A DNA stretch of 64,000 bases from Bradyrhizobium sp. BR13661 (lineage in GTDB: Bacteria; Pseudomonadota; Alphaproteobacteria; Rhizobiales; Xanthobacteraceae): the NCBI RefSeq assembly GCF_029892425.1, contig NZ_JARXWB010000025.1, positions 1-64,000 on the forward strand, in the 5' to 3' direction. Positions within the stretch are counted from its first letter, which is position 1; each line of letters begins with the position of its first letter. Made by a program: the position numbers and the translations under genes. The notes beneath the pieces were generated by a model. It was not told where the DNA came from. It ran no database searches and was given only the letters and a program-made list of their open reading frames with translations. Of this stretch, positions 59,807 to 64,000 are shown piece after piece.

Positions 59807-60967
59807 ATGAACAAGCTTGGAGTCGGCATCGTCGGATGCGGCAACATCTCGACGATCTACATGCGCAACATGCCGAAGTTCCGCGATCTCAGGCTCGTCG
59901 CCTGCGCCGATCTTCGGTCTGAAGCCGCGCAAGCCCAGGCGGCGCAGTTCGGGATCGAGGCACTATCGATTGACGCGCTATTGGCGCACCCGGACATCCA
60001 GATCGTCGTGAACCTGACCACGCCGGACGCACATTTTGCGATCAGCCATGCTGCGTTGACCGCTGGCAAAAACGTGTTCGGCGAGAAGCCGTTCACCGTC
60101 GAGGCCGACGACGCAGCGACCTTGGTCGCGGAAGCGACCCGTCGCGGCCTGAAGATCGGCTGCGCGCCGGATACGTTTCTTGGCGGCGGCGGACGGATTG
60201 CACGCGAGTTTGTCGATACGGGCCGGATCGGCAGAGTGCTCTACGGCACCTGCTTTCTGATGTCGCATGGCATGGAGCACTGGCACCCCGATCCGACCTT
60301 CTTCTTCAAGCGTGGCGGCGGGCCGATCCTCGACATGGGACCCTATTACCTTGCGGCCCTGATCAACCTGTTGGGGCCGGTCGCACGGGTGCAAGGGCGT
60401 GCGAGCTCCGGCTTCACCTCGCGACTCGTGACCTCGAAGGGACCGATGAACGGCAGGACCATCGCGGTTGAAACCCCAACGACGGTCATGTCGCTGCTGC
60501 ATTTCGAGTCAGGCGCCGACATCATCTTTGCGATGAGTTGGGACGTCTGGAAGCATGGACATCCGCCGATCGAGCTATATGGCACCGAGGGCTCCCTGCG
60601 GGTCCCTGACCCCAACTTCTTCGGCGGAGCGGTGCAATACACCGAGAAGGGGGGCGACTGGATTTCGGTTCCTGCCGACGACCGGCCGTTTGGCAAGCCC
60701 AACTGGCGTTCGCCGAATTGGGCAGATCACATGCCTGATCAGGCCAACTATCGTTGCCTGGGCGTCGCCGAACTCGCAAGTGCAGTGATGCGCAGCACGC
60801 CACATCGCTCCTCCGGCGCGCTGGCGAGCCATGCGCTGGAGGTGATGCATGCGATCCTCAAGGCCGGCGTCGAAGGCGGAGAGATCGCAGTGCGCTCGCG
60901 CGTCGAGAGGCCAGCGCCACTGTCCGACGTCGATGCAATGTCGTTGTGGGCCGGGGAGACGTTTTGA
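59807..60967 (+). CDS. Gfo/Idh/MocA family oxidoreductase (system B, first)
   Basis: The 386-residue protein has VGIVGCGNIS, the catalytic-region GEKPFTVE, GCAPDTFLGGGGR and GGGPILDMGPYY, close in layout to the system A enzyme at 50756-51853. An insert of about 15 residues (PNWRSPNWADHMPDQANYR) precedes the closing helix. It probably oxidises a ring hydroxyl of the imported glycoside with NAD(P). ATG 59807 follows GGGGAGGG. An inverted repeat (AGGCGCG/CGCGCCT, 60967-60991) begins at its stop codon. Confidence 0.92.
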   Translation: MNKLGVGIVGCGNISTIYMRNMPKFRDLRLVACADLRSEAAQAQAAQFGIEALSIDALLAHPDIQIVVNLTTPDAHFAISHAALTAGKNVFGEKPFTVEADDAATLVAEATRRGLKIGCAPDTFLGGGGRIAREFVDTGRIGRVLYGTCFLMSHGMEHWHPDPTFFFKRGGGPILDMGPYYLAALINLLGPVARVQGRASSGFTSRLVTSKGPMNGRTIAVETPTTVMSLLHFESGADIIFAMSWDVWKHGHPPIELYGTEGSLRVPDPNFFGGAVQYTEKGGDWISVPADDRPFGKPNWRSPNWADHMPDQANYRCLGVAELASAVMRSTPHRSSGALASHALEVMHAILKAGVEGGEIAVRSRVERPAPLSDVDAMSLWAGETF

Positions 60968-60991
60968 GGCGCGCAATCCCGGGACGCGCCT
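60967..60991. terminator. Hairpin after the first system B oxidoreductase
   Basis: AGGCGCG (60967-60973) pairs with CGCGCCT (60985-60991) across an 11-base loop, overlapping the TGA. A second small stem (GGACG/CGTCC, 61011-61024) follows. There is no T-tract. The 153-base gap to the next gene contains only these, and suits RNA processing or attenuation within the operon. Confidence 0.4.
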
Positions 60992-61120
60992 GCCAATCTC
61001 GCCATCGGAGGGACGTGCGCGTCCTGTCCCTGGAACGACCAAGGGAAGATGAGCTTTGGTGGAGTATCGAACTTTGTGGGCGCTTGCTGCTGGAGAGACC
61101 ACGGTACAAGGAAGCATTCG

Positions 61121-62176
61121 ATGAAGATGATCAAGGGACCTGCGATATTCCTGGCTCAGTTCGCGGCCGACACGGCGCCATTCAACTCCTTTGAGGAGAT
61201 CTGCGGATGGGCCGCCTCGCTCGGCTACATCGGGGTTCAGATCCCGACTTGGGATGAGCGGCTCTTCGACCTCAAGAGGGCGTCGGAATCGCAGGACTAT
61301 GCCGATGAGGTGAAAGGGATCGCGGCGCACCACGGGCTTGCGATCACCGAACTCTCGACCCATCTCCAAGGTCAGCTCGTTGCGGTTCACCCGGCCTATG
61401 ACGCCGCATTCGACGGCTTTGCCGCTCCGGAAGTGCGTGGCAACGCCAAGGCCCGAACCGAATGGGCCGTCGACCAGGTCAAGCGTGCGATCTTGGCCTC
61501 CAGGCGGCTCGGGCTCAATGCTCACGCAACCTTCTCCGGCGCGCTTGCCTGGCCTTACATCTATCCATGGCCGCAACGTCCGGCGGGCCTCGTCGAGGCA
61601 GCGTTCGACGAGCTCGCAAAGCGTTGGCGGCCAATCCTTGATCACGCCGACGAGCACGGTGTCGATCTCGCCTACGAGATTCATCCAGGCGAGGACCTTC
61701 ACGACGGCATCTCCTACGAGATGTTCCTGGAGCGGGTGAACAACCACAAGCGCGCGAATCTCCTTTACGATCCGTCGCACTTCGTTTTGCAGCAGCTCGA
61801 CTATCTCGACTACATCGACATCTATCACGAGCGCATCAAGGCGTTCCACGTCAAGGACGCGGAGTTCAACCCGACGGGCCGGCAGGGTGTCTATGGCGGG
61901 TTCCAGAGCTGGGTCGACCGTGCCGGTCGCTTCCGCTCGCTCGGCGATGGCCAAGTCGATTTCGGCGCAATCTTCTCGAAGCTCACGCAATACGATTACG
62001 ACAGCTGGGCCGTGCTCGAATGGGAATGCGCGCTGAAGCATCCTGAGCAAGGTGCGCGCGAGGGTGCCGAATTCATCAAAAGCCATATCATACGGGTCAC
62101 CGAGAAAGCCTTCGACGATTTCGCAGGCTCCGGCACCGACGATGCAGCGAACCGCAAGATGCTCGGCATCTCCTGA
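61121..62176 (+). CDS. Sugar phosphate isomerase/epimerase family protein 2
   Basis: The 351-residue TIM barrel is a longer member of the xylose-isomerase-like family. Likely metal ligands are Glu in YEIHPGEDLHDG, Asp in LLYDPSHF, His in KAFHVKDAE and Glu in VLEWECAL. Long forms of this kind occur beside Gfo/Idh/MocA enzymes in keto-sugar pathways. ATG 61121 follows AAGGAAG; the longer frame from 61049 runs through the intergenic hairpins. It ends 14 bases before the next oxidoreductase. Confidence 0.91.
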   Translation: MKMIKGPAIFLAQFAADTAPFNSFEEICGWAASLGYIGVQIPTWDERLFDLKRASESQDYADEVKGIAAHHGLAITELSTHLQGQLVAVHPAYDAAFDGFAAPEVRGNAKARTEWAVDQVKRAILASRRLGLNAHATFSGALAWPYIYPWPQRPAGLVEAAFDELAKRWRPILDHADEHGVDLAYEIHPGEDLHDGISYEMFLERVNNHKRANLLYDPSHFVLQQLDYLDYIDIYHERIKAFHVKDAEFNPTGRQGVYGGFQSWVDRAGRFRSLGDGQVDFGAIFSKLTQYDYDSWAVLEWECALKHPEQGAREGAEFIKSHIIRVTEKAFDDFAGSGTDDAANRKMLGIS

Positions 62177-62190
62177 GCGGGAGGAACGTT

Positions 62191-63366
62191 ATGGCTATCG
62201 AAGCAAGCAATGAAACTGGCGGTCATCGTCGCATCCGGCTCGGCATGGTCGGCGGCGGTCAGGGGGCTTTCATCGGCGCTGTCCACCGCATTGCCGCCCG
62301 CATCGACGACCAGTTCGAGCTGGTTGCCGGTGCGCTGGCATCCGATCCGGTTCGCGCCAAGGCCTCCGCAAAGGAGCTCGGCATCGCCGACGACCGTGCC
62401 TACGGATCGTTCGAGGAGATGGCGAAGGCGGAAGCTGCGCGTGCGTACGGCATCGAGGCGGTGTCGATCGTGACGCCCAATCACATGCACAGCCCGGTCG
62501 CGAAAGTCTTCCTGGAAGCCGGCATTCATGTGATCTGCGACAAGCCCCTCACGACGACCGTCGCCGAGGCCGAGGAGCTGGTGGCCCTGGCCAAAAAGAC
62601 GGGCAGGGTTTTCGTGGTGACGCACAATTACACGGGATACCCCATGGTCCGGCAGGCTCGGGCCATGATCGCAAACGGCGACCTTGGCGAAATCCGGTTG
62701 GTTCAGGCCGAATATCTGCAGGATTGGTTGACGGAGCGATTGGAGGTCAGCGGTCAGAAGCAGGCGGCGTGGCGGACGGATCCAGCCCGGTCCGGCGCCG
62801 GCGGATGTATCGGTGACATCGGCACTCACGCTTACAATCTTGCCTGCTTCGTCACCGGGCTTGAGCTCGACGAACTGCTCGCCCAGCTGTCGACGTTTGT
62901 CGAGGGGCGACGTCTCGATGATGACGTCCAGATCCTTCTCAAGTGGAAGGGCGGCGCCAAGGGTATGCTGTGGGCGAGCCAGGTTGCCGTCGGCAATGAG
63001 AACGGCCTCACGCTGCGCGTCTACGGCAGCAAAGGCGGTCTCGAATGGGCGCAGGAGAATCCGAACCATCTGTGGTTCACGCCCTACGGCCAGCCCAAGC
63101 AGCTGCTGACCCGTGGCGGAGCCGGCGCGTTGGGCGAGGCGAGCCGCGCCACGCGCGTCCCCTCGGGCCACCCCGAGGGCTACCTGGAAGGTTTCGCAAC
63201 AATCTATGCCGAGGCAGCGCGCGCTATCCGGGCGGCAATCGCCGGTGAAAAGCCGGATCCCGAGGTCATCTTCCCGACCGTTGAAGATGGGCTTGCAGGC
63301 GTGAAGTTCATCGATGCTGCGGTGAGATCCGCGGCATCCAGAAGCTCCTGGGTTCGGATGACGTGA
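62191..63366 (+). CDS. Gfo/Idh/MocA family oxidoreductase (system B, second)
   Basis: The 391-residue protein has LGMVGGGQGAFIG, CDKPLTTT with the catalytic-region Lys-Pro, GGCIGDIGTHAYNLACF and a long C-terminal beta domain ending SRSSWVRMT. It is of a different subgroup (GGGxGAFIG type) from the other two intact enzymes here; relatives act on sugars at C3 and pair with long isomerase/epimerase barrels. ATG 62191 follows GGGAGGAACG. It closes the plus-strand operon. Confidence 0.92.
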   Translation: MAIEASNETGGHRRIRLGMVGGGQGAFIGAVHRIAARIDDQFELVAGALASDPVRAKASAKELGIADDRAYGSFEEMAKAEAARAYGIEAVSIVTPNHMHSPVAKVFLEAGIHVICDKPLTTTVAEAEELVALAKKTGRVFVVTHNYTGYPMVRQARAMIANGDLGEIRLVQAEYLQDWLTERLEVSGQKQAAWRTDPARSGAGGCIGDIGTHAYNLACFVTGLELDELLAQLSTFVEGRRLDDDVQILLKWKGGAKGMLWASQVAVGNENGLTLRVYGSKGGLEWAQENPNHLWFTPYGQPKQLLTRGGAGALGEASRATRVPSGHPEGYLEGFATIYAEAARAIRAAIAGEKPDPEVIFPTVEDGLAGVKFIDAAVRSAASRSSWVRMT

Positions 63367-63408
63367 CCGCGCCGCCTTTAACTCGCCTCGAATTTCGATC
63401 GAGCGGAT

Positions 63409-63780
63409 CTACCAGCGGATGACTTCCCCGCTACGAACGCTCTCATCGGCGGCAAAGATGATGCGGAGCGAGTTGATCGCGTCCTCGTGATGCTCGGACA
63501 GGTCAACCTCGCCACGAACAGCACTCAGGAACAGCCGCTGCTCGCGCTCGCATAACTCCTGATGGCCGGGTTCGTCTGCTGTCGAGATCATCTCGTCCGG
63601 CTTTGCAAAATGGCCATCGGCGCCGCGCGCCGCGTGATGGATGCGAAAGGCGTTGGTACGCGTGTGCGTGTCATGGTCCGCCGAATGCGCGGCCGCATCG
63701 GTGCTCTCTTTCGCGACCATCGAAACGCTGCCATCAGGGCCGATCAAGTCCTTCACGAAATGAGCGGTCTCGCTCATCAT
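63409..63780 (-). pseudogene. C-terminal remnant of a Gfo/Idh/MocA oxidoreductase
   Basis: The 123-residue frame matches only the end of a Gfo/Idh/MocA-type protein: GPDGSVSMVAKES, HQELCEREQRLFLSAVRGEVDLSEHHEDAINSLRIIFAADESVRSGE. The nucleotide-binding N-terminal half is missing. The frame runs on upstream of ATG 63780 (reading RQLGWGP) without a start until it meets the hairpin and stop of the next gene, so the 5' part was lost by deletion. A very small functional gene cannot be excluded, but no ribosome site is evident. Confidence 0.6.
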
Positions 63781-63808
63781 CGGACCCCAGCCGAGCTGGC
63801 GCAGTGAA

Positions 63809-63838
63809 GAGGAGGACGGGACGCGCCCCGTCCTCCTC
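63809..63838 (-). terminator. Perfect 12-bp hairpin downstream of the partial binding-protein gene
   Basis: GAGGAGGACGGG (63809-63820) and CCCGTCCTCCTC (63827-63838) form a perfect stem with a six-base loop, six bases past the minus-strand stop at 63845. No T-run follows, but strength and position suit termination of the gene entering from the right edge. Confidence 0.7.
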
Positions 63839-63844
63839 CTCGGA

Positions 63845-64000
63845 TCACTTCTTCATCGCCTCGATGATGGCGAAGCTGTAGGCGCCTTCGGGCTTCTTGG
63901 TGATGACGGGATCGGAACCGCCCGACATCAGGGTCGCCACCGTGCGCTCGTAGTCCTTGACGTCGAGCTTGCCGTCGGCGTCGCCGAGCAGCTTGTCGAT
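63845..64000 (-). CDS. ABC transporter substrate-binding protein, NMT1/SsuA-like, partial
   Basis: Only the last 51 residues are in the window: a helical end ...LDVKDYERTVATLMSGGSDPVITKKPEGAYSFAIIEAMKK and a TGA. The YxRTVxTLxSGGSDPVITxxPEGA pattern is what I associate with NitT/TauT-type aromatic or sulfonate-like binding proteins, which often end this way. The frame is open to the window edge, so the start lies outside. A strong hairpin follows its stop. Confidence 0.7.
   Translation of the reverse strand: MDKLLGDADGKLDVKDYERTVATLMSGGSDPVITKKPEGAYSFAIIEAMKK

Noticed and set aside
1..64000. Genomic island or mobile element ends
   Set aside because: No transposase, integrase, tRNA gene or long direct repeat is seen; the accessory look of the gene content is not enough.

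Overview
The window is GC-rich, densely coded alphaproteobacterial DNA. Its gene content is typical of a soil or plant-associated Hyphomicrobiales member, most likely Bradyrhizobium or a close relative: many high-affinity ABC importers, a molybdenum hydroxylase, LivF-UPF0261 genes, Bug-type binding proteins, GntR/LacI/AraC regulators and start sites preceded by GGGAGG-type ribosome sites. That assignment is inferred from content, not from a marker gene. I see no rRNA, tRNA, CRISPR array, insertion sequence or replication origin. The window opens in a hairpin-rich stretch that may be a dispersed repeat and closes inside a binding-protein gene.

Region 1 (0.4-12.3 kb): an AraC regulator with a clear intrinsic terminator, an unrecognised protein, and two paralogous giant regulators (winged helix + STAND ATPase + helical repeats). 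The two regulators share a conserved promoter. They bracket a short plus-strand cassette: HWE/HisKA_2 kinase, VOC protein, epoxide hydrolase, OsmC and MsrA. This looks like an electrophile/oxidant defence module. An orphan Bug-type solute-binding protein follows.

Region 2 (13.6-35.7 kb): about 20 minus-strand genes, most touching or overlapping. In transcription order: a branched-chain-type binding protein, AraC regulator, LivH, LivM, LivG, a LivF-UPF0261 fusion, a PF09370-type TIM barrel, a flotillin with 44-residue repeats, two SRPBCC proteins, FAD and 2Fe-2S subunits of a molybdenum hydroxylase, its large subunit split into two ORFs, a MoxR AAA+ ATPase, a VWA (CoxE-like) protein, an amidohydrolase, a metallo-beta-lactamase-fold lactonase, an SMP-30-isochorismatase fusion and an azoreductase. 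This reads as one uptake-hydroxylation-ring-opening pathway for an unidentified substrate. It is the strongest candidate for an undescribed system here.

Region 3 (36.0-47.5 kb): an amidase, 5-hydroxyisourate hydrolase, a polyamine-type ABC importer led by a GntR regulator and a hydantoin-racemase-like protein (together suggesting ureide/hydantoin-type nitrogen compounds), then a NitT/TauT-type importer with a maleate-isomerase/arylmalonate-decarboxylase-like protein, and an SDR.

Region 4 (47.7-64.0 kb): two CUT1-type sugar importers with only one ATPase gene between them, three intact Gfo/Idh/MocA oxidoreductases plus a remnant, two sugar-phosphate-isomerase/epimerase TIM barrels, a ThuA protein and two LacI regulators. 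A perfect 16-bp palindrome overlaps the promoter of the second system. The content fits catabolism of glycosides through keto-sugars. The last minus-strand gene, a NMT1/SsuA-like binding protein, is cut by the window end.
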